DNA of 64,000 nt, from assembly GCF_000375585.1 (NCBI RefSeq), contig NZ_AQWP01000010.1:1-64000 (forward strand), written 5' to 3'. Of this stretch, positions 54,201 through 62,385 are shown in pieces. The stretch's first letter is position 1, and the number at the start of each line of letters is the position of its first letter. A program made the translations under genes and the position numbers. This DNA comes from Sinorhizobium meliloti 4H41. GTDB taxonomy: Bacteria; Pseudomonadota; Alphaproteobacteria; Rhizobiales; Rhizobiaceae. The notes under the pieces are model-generated. The model was not told the DNA's origin. It worked only from the letters and a program-made list of their open reading frames with translations, and did no database searches.

Positions 54201-54378
54201 TGCGATGATGGGCGGGATACTGGTTGCCACCGTTCTGACGATCCTGGTTCTGCCGGCCGGTTATGCGCTCTTCTTCGGCAAGGAGCCGAAATCGCGCAAA
54301 ACGGACCCGGAGCCTGCGGACGCGCAGGACGTTTCGGACGAACAGGAGCGCTACCCGGCGCCGCTTGCGGCAGAGTAA
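51229..54378 (+). CDS. RND family efflux permease (AcrB/HAE1-like)
   Basis: This 1049-residue inner-membrane pump has the twelve-helix RND plan with two large periplasmic loops. The proton-relay aspartates are present in LGLLVDDAMIVVEMMER in the fourth helix. The first loop has the porter-domain pattern PGASIQEMEDQVV. It probably exports hydrophobic toxicants or plant-derived compounds by proton antiport together with the upstream adaptor. No outer-membrane channel gene is present, so a TolC from elsewhere is required. Confidence 0.93.
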   Translation: MYASTEDKKPFNLSRWAIGHPSIARFLLALIIITGGLGLLRMGQREDPEFTFRVMVVQAVWPGASIQEMEDQVVNKIERKLQETPHLDFVRSYTRAGSAIITVQIEGDTDADEVADAFYQVRKKVGDIADELPEGVLGPYFNDEFGDTFITLHSISGDGFSYPELKRFAIEGRDMLLTTPGVEKVVILGDQPEKIYIDLSSKVLAERGLTFNDLRNAIAGQNNVDHAGSVDTGTRSVRISVEGDVTKVEDIRELRLRAGNRTIRLGDIATVTSGLEDPYARKFRFNGHDSVQIGVVMAKGFNVTDVGKAVEATYDRFESALPYGVSVDQVSNQPEVVTEAIAEFSHALIEALIIVLVVSFLSIGWRSGLVIAIAIPLVLAATFAIMYELGIDLQRISLGALIIALGLLVDDAMIVVEMMERKLEEGLEKIDAASFAYSSTAFPMLTGTLITTAGFIPVGFAESTAGEYVRSLFYVVGIALVVSWFVAVYFTPWLGYMILKQRHHAGTHHDVFDTRFYRRLRATVGWAVRHRVVVLLTTLAIFVTSLWAFQFIPKNFFPQSSRPEILVDLWLPEGTSIKEVEKQAKALEERMMDDEDKRFIATYIGEGAPRFFLPLDQQLRNPNFAQLLVMAKDEAARERLIVKLRTILAEDFPSIRTKVDRLFLGPPTGWPVQMRVMGPDRKEVRRIADQVKTKFQENPLLGAIHDDWLEPVPAMKLVIDQDRARALGITSQRIRQMLQAAMSGVPLDSFRDGEETVSIVAREPGGNRHLLSAVQSVYVPTDFGGFVPVSQIAKVVPVMEQGIEWRRDRLPTITVRGTLPDGVQPNDVAMQLFDELKGLREGLAPGYKVEIQGGAEDSAESQASIAAKAPIMLVVIVILLMVQLQHFGKAMLVLATGPLGIIGAAAALLISGAPFGFVAILGVIALLGIIIRNSIILVDQIDQDIGGGMERSEAIVGAAVRRFRPIMLTALTAVLALIPISRGVFWGPLAYAMMGGILVATVLTILVLPAGYALFFGKEPKSRKTDPEPADAQDVSDEQERYPAPLAAE

Positions 54379-54395
54379 GTGGAGATCGGCCACTC

Positions 54396-54411
54396 TTGCC
54401 CAATTCTGTCG
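54396..54411. promoter_or_regulatory. Possible AraC-type half-site upstream of the regulator
   Basis: Read on the minus strand this is CGACAGAATTGGGCAA, which matches the tandem sites at 55486-55516 (GGCAGGAATGGGCAA and GGCAGGATTG). A single inverted copy in front of the regulator gene suggests autoregulation. Confidence 0.45.
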
Positions 54412-54486
54412 AAATCGAAATAATGTGATAATCTCACCGGGTTTCGATCCCCATGATCGGAAACAGAATCAGAGGCAGGAGCAGGA

Positions 54487-55443
54487 ATGAGCACGATCAT
54501 GTTCCCGCAAAGGGACCTGCGCGAAGAGACCGCAGCCCTTCGCGCGCAGATTCTCGAAAGGCTGTCGAAACTGCCCTGGGACGGGCTTTCCTTCGCGCAT
54601 CCCGTTCCGGGCCTCTCGCTCTATCGCATCGTCGAGCCGGCGGGCCCCTTTTCGAGCGTTTACGAGCCAAGCCTCTCTTTCATCATCAAGGGAAGCAAGA
54701 ATGTCCGCGTCGGCAACGAGACGCTCGTCTACGATGAAGGCTGCTTCTTCCTGACCGCTATCGGCCTTCCCGTAACTGCGCAGATTTGCGCGGCAAGCGA
54801 AGGGGAGCCCTATGTCGCAGCGGCCTTGCGTCTGGACATGGAAAAAGTGCGGCGCATCATTGCCGATCACGACATACACCCCACCGACATTCCCGAACGC
54901 GACCTTGGTGTGGCTGTCGGCACCGCGACGCGCGAGCTCTTCGATGCCCTGTTCCGGCTGATTTCGCTTGCAGGCTCACCGGCCGACATTCCGTTCCTGG
55001 CCGGCCATATCCAGAACGAGATCCTCTATCGGCTTCTCACCGGCGAGCAGGGCGCACGGCTCCGGCGCTTCGCGCTCGCGGGCACGAACAGCAACCGCGT
55101 CGCCAAGGCGGTCCTATGGTTGAAGGAAAACTACACCAAACCGCTTCGCGTGGAAGAACTGGCCGAGATCGCCAATATGGGCGTCTCCACGCTGCACCAC
55201 CACTTCCGTGCCATGACCGCAATGAGCCCGCTGCAGTTCCAGAAGCATCTGCGACTGCATCACGCACGGGAATTGATGCTTTCCAAGTCGCTCGATGCGG
55301 CGACGGCGGCGCTGCAGGTCGGCTACGAGAGCCCGACCCAGTTCAACCGGGAGTACCGCCGGGCATTCGGCCATCCGCCGCTGCGCGACATCAGGGCGAT
55401 TCTGAATTCCAGCGATTCGACGAGGCGGAACTCCGCGGGATGA
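54487..55443 (+). CDS. AraC family regulator (AraC_N cupin type)
   Basis: This 318-residue regulator has an N-terminal AraC_N-type cupin domain (VYEPSLSFIIKGSKNVRVG, then EGCFFLTAIGLPV) and two C-terminal helix-turn-helix motifs (RVEELAEIANMGVSTLHHHF and AALQVGYESPTQFNREYRR), which include the conserved AraC signature. Relatives such as YqhC respond to aldehydes or related electrophiles. It lies upstream of the molybdenum dehydrogenase genes with the same orientation; 21-bp-spaced direct repeats between them are likely binding sites. A good purine-rich ribosome site precedes the ATG. Confidence 0.88.
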   Translation: MSTIMFPQRDLREETAALRAQILERLSKLPWDGLSFAHPVPGLSLYRIVEPAGPFSSVYEPSLSFIIKGSKNVRVGNETLVYDEGCFFLTAIGLPVTAQICAASEGEPYVAAALRLDMEKVRRIIADHDIHPTDIPERDLGVAVGTATRELFDALFRLISLAGSPADIPFLAGHIQNEILYRLLTGEQGARLRRFALAGTNSNRVAKAVLWLKENYTKPLRVEELAEIANMGVSTLHHHFRAMTAMSPLQFQKHLRLHHARELMLSKSLDAATAALQVGYESPTQFNREYRRAFGHPPLRDIRAILNSSDSTRRNSAG

Positions 55444-55485
55444 TTGCTGCCCCACCCGGTGCGCTGATCACGATCCCGTCAACCT

Positions 55486-55516
55486 GGCAGGAATGGGCAA
55501 TAATTCGGCAGGATTG
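55486..55516. promoter_or_regulatory. Tandem direct-repeat AraC-type operator
   Basis: GGCAGGAATG (55486-55495) and GGCAGGATTG (55507-55516) are direct repeats 21 bp apart, i.e. two helical turns, the arrangement bound by AraC-family proteins. They lie 43 bases after the regulator stop and about 200 bases before the dehydrogenase genes. Confidence 0.6.
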
Positions 55517-55717
55517 AATCTACCAGCCCGGCGAATGGTCTTCTAAGCTCCAGGTCTCGTTCATGGTCTTAGGTCAGGTTGCCTGACTCGTGAGCGTGAG
55601 TCATTCCAAGAGCTTGAGCGGAATGTGGGCGGAAGACCTTTCCACATCCGCGCCAGCGGCAGTCCGGCATGTGGCAGCGGCATCCCGCTTCACGCGCCGA
55701 AACGCGAGGAGAACACC

Positions 55718-56176
55718 ATGGTGACTGTTAAGATCAACGGCGTCGAACACAAGATCGAGGCCGAGGCGGATATGCCGCTTCTGTGGGCAATCCGGGACCT
55801 TGTCGGGTTGACGGGCACGAAATTCGGCTGCGGCATGGCGCAATGCGGCGCCTGCACGGTCTATGTCGACGGCTCGCCCACTCGGTCCTGTCAAACCTTC
55901 ATCGGCGACATCGAAGGAGCCGAGGTGACGACGATCGAGGGCCTGAACGGAAAGGTTGCCGAGACGGTGCAGGCGGTCTGGGCCGATCTCGACGTTCCGC
56001 AATGCGGCTACTGTCAGTCCGGCCAGATCATGTCCGCTACGGACCTTCTGGCCAACAATCCCAAACCGACGGATGCCGACATCGACGCCGCCATGTCCGG
56101 CAATCTCTGTCGGTGCGCCACCTACCATCGTATCCGCGCGGGCATTCACGAAGCCGCGAAGCGTCTGGAGGCCTGA
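55718..56176 (+). CDS. Molybdenum dehydrogenase 2Fe-2S subunit (IorA-like)
   Basis: This 152-residue subunit carries two 2Fe-2S clusters: [12 protein letters not shown] plus SC in the ferredoxin domain, and CGYCQSGQ with NLCRC in the helical domain. All eight cysteines are there. Together with the next gene it matches the two-subunit isoquinoline 1-oxidoreductase/aldehyde dehydrogenase group, which lacks an FAD subunit and passes electrons to a cytochrome or other acceptor. GAGGAGA precedes the ATG at 55718; the earlier open frame has no such site. Confidence 0.9.
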   Translation: MVTVKINGVEHKIEAEADMPLLWAIRDLVGLTGTKFGCGMAQCGACTVYVDGSPTRSCQTFIGDIEGAEVTTIEGLNGKVAETVQAVWADLDVPQCGYCQSGQIMSATDLLANNPKPTDADIDAAMSGNLCRCATYHRIRAGIHEAAKRLEA

Positions 56177-56177
56177 C

Positions 56178-58391
56178 ATGATACCGAAACTGATGCAATC
56201 GATCGCCCGTCCTGCCGCCCGGATGGAAACGTCGCGGCGACAATTCCTGCTTGGCGCGCTCGCGGCCGGGACCGGCATTGCCGTCGGATACCGGGTTCTC
56301 GCCGCCTCCCCGGCATTTGCGGGCGAGGCGGAAACGGAGAGCGGCTCACACGCATTTTCTCCCTACCTGATGATCGGAGCGGACGGAAAGGTGACCGTGC
56401 TCTCGTCCCAGTTCGAAATGGGTCAGGGTTCCTATAACGGCGTCGCCACGCTGGTGGCGGAAGAACTCGACGCCGACTGGTTCACGATCGACGTCAAGGG
56501 CGCGGCCGGCAATATACCGGCCTATGGCAATATCGCCTTTGGCGGGACCATGCAGGGCACGGGAGGCTCGACCTCCATGTCCACCTCCTGGGAACGCTAT
56601 CGCAAGGCAGGTGCCGCCGCCCGGGCGATGCTGGTTGCTGCAGCCGCGGCCGAGTGGGGCGTCGACGCGGCCGAGATCACCGTCGAGAACGGCACCCTTG
56701 CCCATCCCTCCGGCAAGAGCGGCGGTTTCGGCGCATTTGCGGCAAAAGCGGCCACGATGCCGGTGCCGACCGACGTAAAGCTCAAGGGACCGGGCGACTG
56801 GAAGCTCATCGGCAACGCCAAGCTGAAGCGCTTCGACAGCGCCCGGAAGGCAAACGGAACCGAGCAATACACGATCGACGTGAAGCTCCCGGGAATGCTG
56901 ACGGCGGTGATGATCCACCCGCCCCTCTTCGGCGCCAAGGTCAAGTCCTTCGACGCTACGGCCGCCCGCGCCATTAAGGGTGTGGTCGACGTGGTGGAAA
57001 CGCCGCGCGGCGTGGCGGTGGTCGGCGAGCATATGTGGGCCGCGATCAAGGGCCGGGAAGCGGTTACCGTCGAGTGGGACGAAACGGACGCAGAAAAACG
57101 GGGCACGCCCGAGCTCATCTCCACCTATCGCGACCTTGCCGGCAAGACACCGGCCGCATTCGCGCGCAAGGACGGGGATGCCGACGCTGCATTCGCATCG
57201 GCCGCAAAGGTCATCGAAGCGACTTTCGAATTCCCCTATCTCGCGCATGCCGCCCTGGAACCCCTGAATGCGGTCGCACGCAGGAACGAGGACGGCACGA
57301 TCGAGATATGGGGCGGGCATCAGCTCCCCGACGTCTACCAGAAACTCGCCAGCGAAATTGCCGGCGTACCGGTCGAAAAGATCCGGCTCAACGTCATGAA
57401 GACCGGCGGCAGCTTCGGCCGGCGCGCGGTATTCGACGGCGACGTCGTGGCCGAAGCCGTCCATGTGGCAAAGGCTCTCGGTTTTCGTGCACCGGTCAAG
57501 GTGCAATGGACCCGGGAAGACGATACGCGCGCCGGGCGGTATCGGCCGGCCTATGTGCATCGCCTGAAGGCCGGCATCGACGCAAGCGGGAAACTCGTTG
57601 CCTGGAGCGATCACATTGTCGGTCAGTCGATCATGGCGAAAACGGCCTGGGACGGGATGGTCCAGAACGGGGTCGACCCGACATCCGTCGAAGGAGCAAA
57701 CAATCTGCCCTATGCCATCCAGAACCAGACCGTCGGGCTCACGACCACCGACGTTCGCGTTCCGGTCCTCTGGTGGCGCTCCGTCGGCTCGACGCACACG
57801 GCATTCGCAGCCGAAGCCTTCCTGGACGAGGTCGCCGAGGCTGCCGGGCAGGATCCCCTGGAGTTCCGCCTGTCAATGCTGGAGCCCGGCTCGCGCCACG
57901 CGACCGTTCTCAAGCTGGCGGCGGAAAAGGCCGAATGGCAGAAACCTCTGCCCGACGGCCGCTTCCGCGGGGTCGCGGTCGCCGAGAGCTTCGGTTCGGT
58001 GGTGGCTCAGATTGCCGAAGTTTCCATTGATGGCGAGGGCATCAAGGTCGAGCGCGTCGTTGCGGCCGTCGATTGCGGCCTGGCGGTCAATCCGGATCAG
58101 GTCCGCGCTCAGGTCGAGGGCGGGATCGGCTTCGGGCTGAGCGCCATCCTGGGCGAGGAAATCACGCTCACGGAAGGCCAGGTCGATCAGGGCAATTACG
58201 ATATGTACACACCGCTCAGGATCGATGCGATGCCGAAGGTCGAGGTCCATATCCTCGCCTCTGCCAACCCGCCGTCGGGGATCGGCGAACCCGGCGTTCC
58301 GCCGATCGGGCCTGCGGTTGCCAACGCAGCCTTCAAGGCGCTCGGCAAGCGGATTCGCGTCCTGCCCTTTGCAAAGTCGCTCAACGCCTGA
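56178..58391 (+). CDS. Molybdenum dehydrogenase large subunit (IorB-like), Tat-exported
   Basis: This 737-residue molybdopterin subunit starts with a twin-arginine signal ([13 protein letters not shown], about residues 19-31, cleavage near AFA) and is therefore probably exported folded with its 2Fe-2S partner to the periplasm. Moco-binding repeats of the IorB family follow ([28 protein letters not shown]), and GIGEPGVPP near the C terminus holds the catalytic glutamate. Substrates in this group are aldehydes or N-heterocycles; the aldehyde option fits the AraC regulator. The ATG is one base after the previous stop, with GGAGG upstream. Confidence 0.9.
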   Translation: MIPKLMQSIARPAARMETSRRQFLLGALAAGTGIAVGYRVLAASPAFAGEAETESGSHAFSPYLMIGADGKVTVLSSQFEMGQGSYNGVATLVAEELDADWFTIDVKGAAGNIPAYGNIAFGGTMQGTGGSTSMSTSWERYRKAGAAARAMLVAAAAAEWGVDAAEITVENGTLAHPSGKSGGFGAFAAKAATMPVPTDVKLKGPGDWKLIGNAKLKRFDSARKANGTEQYTIDVKLPGMLTAVMIHPPLFGAKVKSFDATAARAIKGVVDVVETPRGVAVVGEHMWAAIKGREAVTVEWDETDAEKRGTPELISTYRDLAGKTPAAFARKDGDADAAFASAAKVIEATFEFPYLAHAALEPLNAVARRNEDGTIEIWGGHQLPDVYQKLASEIAGVPVEKIRLNVMKTGGSFGRRAVFDGDVVAEAVHVAKALGFRAPVKVQWTREDDTRAGRYRPAYVHRLKAGIDASGKLVAWSDHIVGQSIMAKTAWDGMVQNGVDPTSVEGANNLPYAIQNQTVGLTTTDVRVPVLWWRSVGSTHTAFAAEAFLDEVAEAAGQDPLEFRLSMLEPGSRHATVLKLAAEKAEWQKPLPDGRFRGVAVAESFGSVVAQIAEVSIDGEGIKVERVVAAVDCGLAVNPDQVRAQVEGGIGFGLSAILGEEITLTEGQVDQGNYDMYTPLRIDAMPKVEVHILASANPPSGIGEPGVPPIGPAVANAAFKALGKRIRVLPFAKSLNA

Positions 58392-59118
58392 GCGCTCATG
58401 CCGGCCGCCAGCGCGGCCGGCATCTTCCCGCGTGATCCGCGCCGCCCAAGCTACACCGAAGAATTTGCGGAAGCATCATTTCCTCGGAACCATCCGCACC
58501 GCAGGCTGTTAGGCGCCGTCGCTTCCTCGAGGCGACACGTTCAGAAGAGCGGGTCGGCTCTCGTCCCGCCACCGGAGCCGACCCGGGCGGCGTCCCTCCC
58601 TCTCTCCCCCTCCCCGGGGGCGCCGCCGAGCGCTGCGGAAGGTGCCTCCTCCGCAGCGCCGCCGCCTGGAAGGCACCGCCGATGCTCATTGCGCGATCGC
58701 GGTCGAAGAAATCGCCACGCAGGATGCGGCTCCTGTGGGAAGAGCATCGCATGGCCCTGACCGTTACCGAGCTGGTAGGTCTGGATACCTGAAAGCGTGT
58801 CGACTGCCGTGCTGCCCTTGGGCGGCACCCAGCGCAAGCAGCAGGCGGGAACTCGGCCGGCTCGAACCTTGAAAGATGGCGACGAAACGTACCTTATAGG
58901 CAAATATGGGTTGCGCATCAGGACGCAACGACACGCATAGGTTGATATGTTTTACTCGCCGTTATGCTGTAAGCGATTTGATAATCGGCGATTTTCCGCT
59001 CCGGCGCATTACGCCCGCTCCGAGTGGTGCCGCAAACGGCGCAGGCTCCTCTTCGAGGCGTTGCGAGGCGTCGGGTGATTCGTGAAGCGGACCGGACCCC
59101 GCTTCCAGGCGCGCAGGG
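58392..59118. other. Gene-free stretch with a strong hairpin
   Basis: About 730 bp after the dehydrogenase operon contain no frame I can support. A 125-codon minus-strand frame at 58541-58918 lacks a ribosome site and a family. The stretch contains a perfect ten-base stem, GCGCTGCGGA (58630-58639) with TCCGCAGCGC (58650-58659), possibly a terminator without a T-run. It may hold decayed sequence. Confidence 0.5.
58630..58659. terminator. Ten-base-pair perfect stem-loop
   Basis: GCGCTGCGGA and TCCGCAGCGC are perfect complements separated by ten bases. The stem is GC-rich and lies about 240 bases after the iorB-like stop. No T-run follows on either strand, so a terminator role is tentative. Confidence 0.35.
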
Positions 59119-59223
59119 CTAACCGAAGAACAGGGACGCGATCATGATGGCGGAAACCAATCCGAGGGCGGCGATGAACACGATCAGGTCGATCATGGGG
59201 TGATGGCGCAGACCGCGTCGCAT
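59119..59223 (-). CDS. Very small single-helix membrane protein (34 residues)
   Basis: A 34-codon frame begins at the ATG at 59221-59223 with MRRGLRHHPMIDL and ends SLFFG before a TAG. After a basic, His-containing start, residues 12-33 form one hydrophobic helix (IVFIAALGLVSAIMIAS). GGAGGAG lies six bases before the ATG, an unusually good ribosome site, which is the main support for calling it real. It lies upstream of no recognisable partner but has other small minus-strand genes nearby. I do not recognise the family; small positively charged membrane proteins of this size often modulate a larger membrane complex. Confidence 0.55.
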   Translation of the reverse strand: MRRGLRHHPMIDLIVFIAALGLVSAIMIASLFFG

Positions 59224-59322
59224 GGCGAACTCCTCCACCCGTTGCGGGTCAAGCAGAACGTCCATGCGGCGGATTTGTTCATCCTGCGGTCATTCGATCA
59301 CGCGCAGCCGGATGCTTCCCGA

Positions 59323-59520
59323 TCAATGTCCGCCCTTACGGCGAGCATCGTGGCTGTGATGGCGGTCGTGCTCGCCTCCGCCTCCGGAAACCTTGCTGCG
59401 CGTCCGGCGCTCGGAATCGGCCGGCGGCTTCTCTATTTCGAGCGGAGCTTTCGCATTTTCATGGGAGGCGCCCGGACCGCCCTGGCGGATACTTGCGGGT
59501 GTCTTCTTGGAAGTGGACAT
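59323..59520 (-). CDS. Small basic hydrophilic protein, function unknown
   Basis: This 65-residue protein is rich in Lys, Arg, His, Gly and Ser, with no hydrophobic segment (start MSTSKKTPASIRQGG, end HDARRKGGH), and is probably disordered. GAGG lies eight bases before the ATG. Its neighbours on both sides are also small minus-strand genes, and such proteins are common beside stress-induced genes in rhizobia. I cannot assign a function. Confidence 0.5.
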   Translation of the reverse strand: MSTSKKTPASIRQGGPGASHENAKAPLEIEKPPADSERRTRSKVSGGGGEHDRHHSHDARRKGGH

Positions 59521-59530
59521 GCGCTCTGCC

Positions 59531-59710
59531 TCATCTGTCCTGCTGATAGCCCTGATGGGTCGTGTTGACCTTGGTGTTGCCCTGCTGCCCCTTCTTCTCC
59601 GGATTTTCTGCGAGGTCGGGCTTCTTCGCCCCGGCGGATACGTTTCCAGACTCTCCGGCTCCCTTGTGGCTGCGGTTGTCCGACGGGACGGGTGGTGGTC
59701 GGCTGCTCAT
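59531..59710 (-). CDS. Conserved small rhizobial protein, function unknown
   Basis: This 59-residue hydrophilic protein starts MSSRPPPVPSDNRSHKG and ends QQGNTKVNTTHQGYQQDR, a tail I recognise from small hypothetical proteins widespread in Rhizobiales. GAGGAGGT stands just before the ATG at 59710, a near-perfect ribosome site. No domain or enzyme function is known; its composition suggests a disordered, perhaps stress-related protein. It lies ten bases upstream of the previous small gene and may be co-transcribed with it. Confidence 0.72.
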   Translation of the reverse strand: MSSRPPPVPSDNRSHKGAGESGNVSAGAKKPDLAENPEKKGQQGNTKVNTTHQGYQQDR

Positions 59711-59778
59711 TCGAGACCTCCTCACTGTGCCGTGGCGTCTTTAGCGCCAGCGTCTTGCGGGTATGCGGCCCTAACCTG

Positions 59779-60276
59779 TCAGGACGGGCGTTGTTCCTGG
59801 TCGTCGAAAGGCAGGACCGTGCCGGCAGTTGCGGCATGCAGGTATGTTCCGAGGACAAGGCCGAGACCCATGGCGACATAGGCCATCATCAGGTCCGACT
59901 TCGGCAAAGCGAGTTCCCAGCCGGGCGTGAGGCGCTTGGGGACGAGGCCGTAATCGACGAGGGCTGCAAGGGCGGTGGTGCCAGCCGCGGCGGCGACGAC
60001 CCGAGAGGGTGAAGGCCGCGCGCTGCGCCCGATCATTGCCGAGAACGGGAGCGCCCACCAGAACGAGGCGAGCATGTGCGTTGTAAAGCCGGTGCCGGTG
60101 TGGGCGAGATCGGGACGCGATACCGACCCCGAGCGCGGGCCGTGTATCCAGTGGCTCGTCGCGTTGATCGGCCGCCACGGGCTCCTGTTCCGGCGCTCGG
60201 CCGCAACCGCCAGCGCCGCAAGGGCGGCGAGGCCCGCGCATAATCCGCTGGCGGCTATGAGTGATACTCGTGCCAT
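59779..60276 (-). CDS. Hypothetical membrane protein
   Basis: This 165-residue protein has four hydrophobic segments (around residues 5-25, 68-85, 95-110 and 130-148) and a conserved-looking stretch NATSHWIHGPRSG after the first helix. I do not recognise the family with confidence. It lies between the small genes and the MFS gene, in the same orientation, with a 77-base gap from the MFS stop. Codon usage looks like that of its neighbours, which supports a real gene. Confidence 0.65.
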   Translation of the reverse strand: MARVSLIAASGLCAGLAALAALAVAAERRNRSPWRPINATSHWIHGPRSGSVSRPDLAHTGTGFTTHMLASFWWALPFSAMIGRSARPSPSRVVAAAAGTTALAALVDYGLVPKRLTPGWELALPKSDLMMAYVAMGLGLVLGTYLHAATAGTVLPFDDQEQRPS

Positions 60277-60353
60277 CCGTCTCTCCCGAAATCGTGACAG
60301 GCCGACGGATGAACCGGCGGCCCGCCTCTTTGTTCCGGCAAGAAGGCGGTGTT

Positions 60354-61571
60354 CTACTCTGCCGGCTGCGGAACCGCTGCGGGGAGCGCTCCGCCGCCCG
60401 CAAGGCTACGCTGGCCGGCCCCTATCGTCACCACGGTCGCCACCCCGGCGGCCACTGACACCCAGAAACCGTTCTGCGCGCCGAAATTGTCGACTACCCA
60501 GCCGGAGACGAACGCGCCCAAGGCCATGCCTATGCCGATGCCGGTCATCACCCAGGTAACGCCCTCCGTCAGCATCGACTCGGGTACGCGCCGCTCGATC
60601 AGGCCGAATGCCGTGATGAAGGTGGGCGAAATCGCGATGCCGCTGGCGAAAACCGCCAAGGCGAGGAGCGGCACGGTGTTCGCAAAGAGAAGAGGCACCG
60701 ACGTTATGGCGATGACGCTCACGGCGATCAGAAGCTGCCTGTGCAGGGGCATGGCGGGGTTCAGGGCACCGAGCGCCAGGCCCACCAGGAAGGAACCGAC
60801 CGCATAGACGCCGATGACGAGGCTGGCAGCCTGCGGCTCTCCGAGTTCCTTGGTGATCGCGACGGCACTGACTTCCGCCGTGGCGAAAATCGAACCGACG
60901 AAAATCAGGGCAAGCGTGATGATCTGCACGGGACGCTGACGGATTGCCGAGACCTGCGAGACGCCGGCCTCCAATCGGCGCACCTTCGGCTCGGTCGAGC
61001 GCTGCAGGATGAAAGCCGCCGTCCCGAGCGCGAGGAATATCGTGCTCGTCAGCATGCCGGCTTCCGGAAACAGAGCGACGGCGAGGCCGACCGACAGCGA
61101 GGCGCCAGAGATATAGACAAGCTCGTCTGCCGACGATTCGAAGGCGAAGGCTGTGTTCAGCTCGGGTTGATTGCGGAAGATCTCGGTCCAGCGGGCGCGG
61201 ACCAAGGCGGGTATGCTGGGCATCATCGCCGCGAAGAAGGCAGATGCGAACAAAGTCCATTCGGGCCAGTCCCGGTTGGCCGCAATGATCAGCGCCAGGA
61301 ATGCGGCTACCGATACGATCGTCGTCGGGACGACTACGGCGGTCTGGCCGAGGCGGTCGACCAGCCGCGATATCTGGGGCGCGACGAGCGCATTGGTGAG
61401 GGCGAAGGTAGCCGAAACCGCGCCTGCCAGCCAGTATTCGCCATGGGTCTGCGACAGCATTGCGACGATCCCGATCGGTGCCATCGCAATCGGCAGTCGT
61501 GCGAAGAAGCCTGCTGCCGAAAAGCCCTTGGCTCCCGGCGCCCTGAAGATTTTCCCGTAGGGATTGGACAT
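60354..61571 (-). CDS. MFS family efflux transporter
   Basis: This 405-residue membrane protein has about twelve helices and the major facilitator pattern, with the loop 2-3 motif SRLVDRLGQTAV. It probably exports a small molecule by proton antiport. GGAG precedes the ATG at 61571; the earlier in-frame ATG at 61583 is less well placed. It diverges from a TetR gene, and three inverted repeats lie between them, so the pump is probably induced by its own substrate. Confidence 0.88.
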   Translation of the reverse strand: MSNPYGKIFRAPGAKGFSAAGFFARLPIAMAPIGIVAMLSQTHGEYWLAGAVSATFALTNALVAPQISRLVDRLGQTAVVVPTTIVSVAAFLALIIAANRDWPEWTLFASAFFAAMMPSIPALVRARWTEIFRNQPELNTAFAFESSADELVYISGASLSVGLAVALFPEAGMLTSTIFLALGTAAFILQRSTEPKVRRLEAGVSQVSAIRQRPVQIITLALIFVGSIFATAEVSAVAITKELGEPQAASLVIGVYAVGSFLVGLALGALNPAMPLHRQLLIAVSVIAITSVPLLFANTVPLLALAVFASGIAISPTFITAFGLIERRVPESMLTEGVTWVMTGIGIGMALGAFVSGWVVDNFGAQNGFWVSVAAGVATVVTIGAGQRSLAGGGALPAAVPQPAE

Positions 61572-61600
61572 GAGACGCTCCAATGAAGGATGGTGCTAGA

Positions 61601-61670
61601 TGACATACGCCGCGTATGTCATCTAGTTAGTTGCATACGCGTCGTATGTCAAATAAAATACGAGGCGTAT
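61601..61670. promoter_or_regulatory. Three TetR-type operators CATACG-N3-CGTATG
   Basis: In the 116-bp divergent region there are three copies of an inverted repeat. The first (61601-61621) has nine-base arms TGACATACG and CGTATGTCA around CCG. The second (61634-61648) is CATACG-CGT-CGTATG. The third (61658-61670) is the weaker ATACG-AGG-CGTAT. They would let the neighbouring TetR protein control both the MFS pump and itself. Confidence 0.82.
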
Positions 61671-61687
61671 GCGAAACGGGAGACGAT

Positions 61688-62281
61688 ATGAACAGACCGC
61701 GAAAGGAAATGATCGCCGAGACCCGCGCAAAACTGATCGCGGCCGCCAGGCATTCCTTCGGCACCATCGGCTATGCGGACTCGTCGATGGACGATTTCAC
61801 CGCCGAGGCCGGCTTGACCCGCGGTGCGCTCTACCATCATTTCGGTGACAAAAAGGGGCTGCTGCAGGCGGTGATCCGGGAGATTGACGCCGAGATGACG
61901 GCGCGCCTGAACAAGGTCTCTTCGGAAGCACCGACGCGCTGGCAGGGATTCGTGGACGAGTGCGTCGCCTATATCCGCATGGCTCTCGAACCGGAAATTC
62001 AGCGCATCATGTTCCGTGACGGACCAGCGGTGCTTGGCGATCTATCGCAATGGCCCATGAACGAAGGCTGCATAGCGGCGCTGGCGGGCAGCCTGGCTCG
62101 CCTCAAGGCCGAAGGGGCGGTCATCGACGTCGACACGCAAGCTGCAGCCCGTCTTATCAACGGAGCGAGCAGCCACGCGGCGCTATGGATCGCCAATTCC
62201 GACGACCCGCAGGAAACGTCGAAAAAGGCTGTCGAAGGCTTTCGGGCGCTGCTCGAAGGCCTGAGGACCGAAAAGGGCTGA
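61688..62281 (+). CDS. TetR/AcrR family regulator of the MFS pump
   Basis: This 197-residue repressor has a typical N-terminal helix-turn-helix (LIAAARHSFGTIGYADSSMD, then LTRGALYHHFGDKKGL) and a helical ligand domain of the TetR_C type. It diverges from the MFS gene, and its ATG at 61688 lies 17 bases beyond the third operator. The ligand is unknown. Confidence 0.9.
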   Translation: MNRPRKEMIAETRAKLIAAARHSFGTIGYADSSMDDFTAEAGLTRGALYHHFGDKKGLLQAVIREIDAEMTARLNKVSSEAPTRWQGFVDECVAYIRMALEPEIQRIMFRDGPAVLGDLSQWPMNEGCIAALAGSLARLKAEGAVIDVDTQAAARLINGASSHAALWIANSDDPQETSKKAVEGFRALLEGLRTEKG

Positions 62282-62340
62282 CTGCCGCGTTTCAGTGTTC
62301 CAGCAAAACGCCGGAATGCTTCTAGAGCATTTGATCCAAC

Positions 62341-62384
62341 GCACTTCCGGACGGAAAACCGTTACACACTTTTCCTGTATGTGC
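62341..62384. repeat. RIME-like repeat downstream of tetR
   Basis: GCACTTCCGGACGGAAAACC followed by GTTACACACTTTTCCTG and GTGC is another copy of the element at 24963-25126. Outer arms AGAGCA and TGCTCT extend it to about 62324-62388, overlapping the stop codon of the convergent outer-membrane protein gene. It could serve as a bidirectional terminator. Confidence 0.75.
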
Positions 62385-62385
62385 T

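Noticed and set aside
58541-58918. A 125-codon minus-strand frame after the IorAB genes
   Set aside because: No ribosome site or recognisable domain, and it runs through a perfect stem-loop; decayed sequence is possible but cannot be shown.
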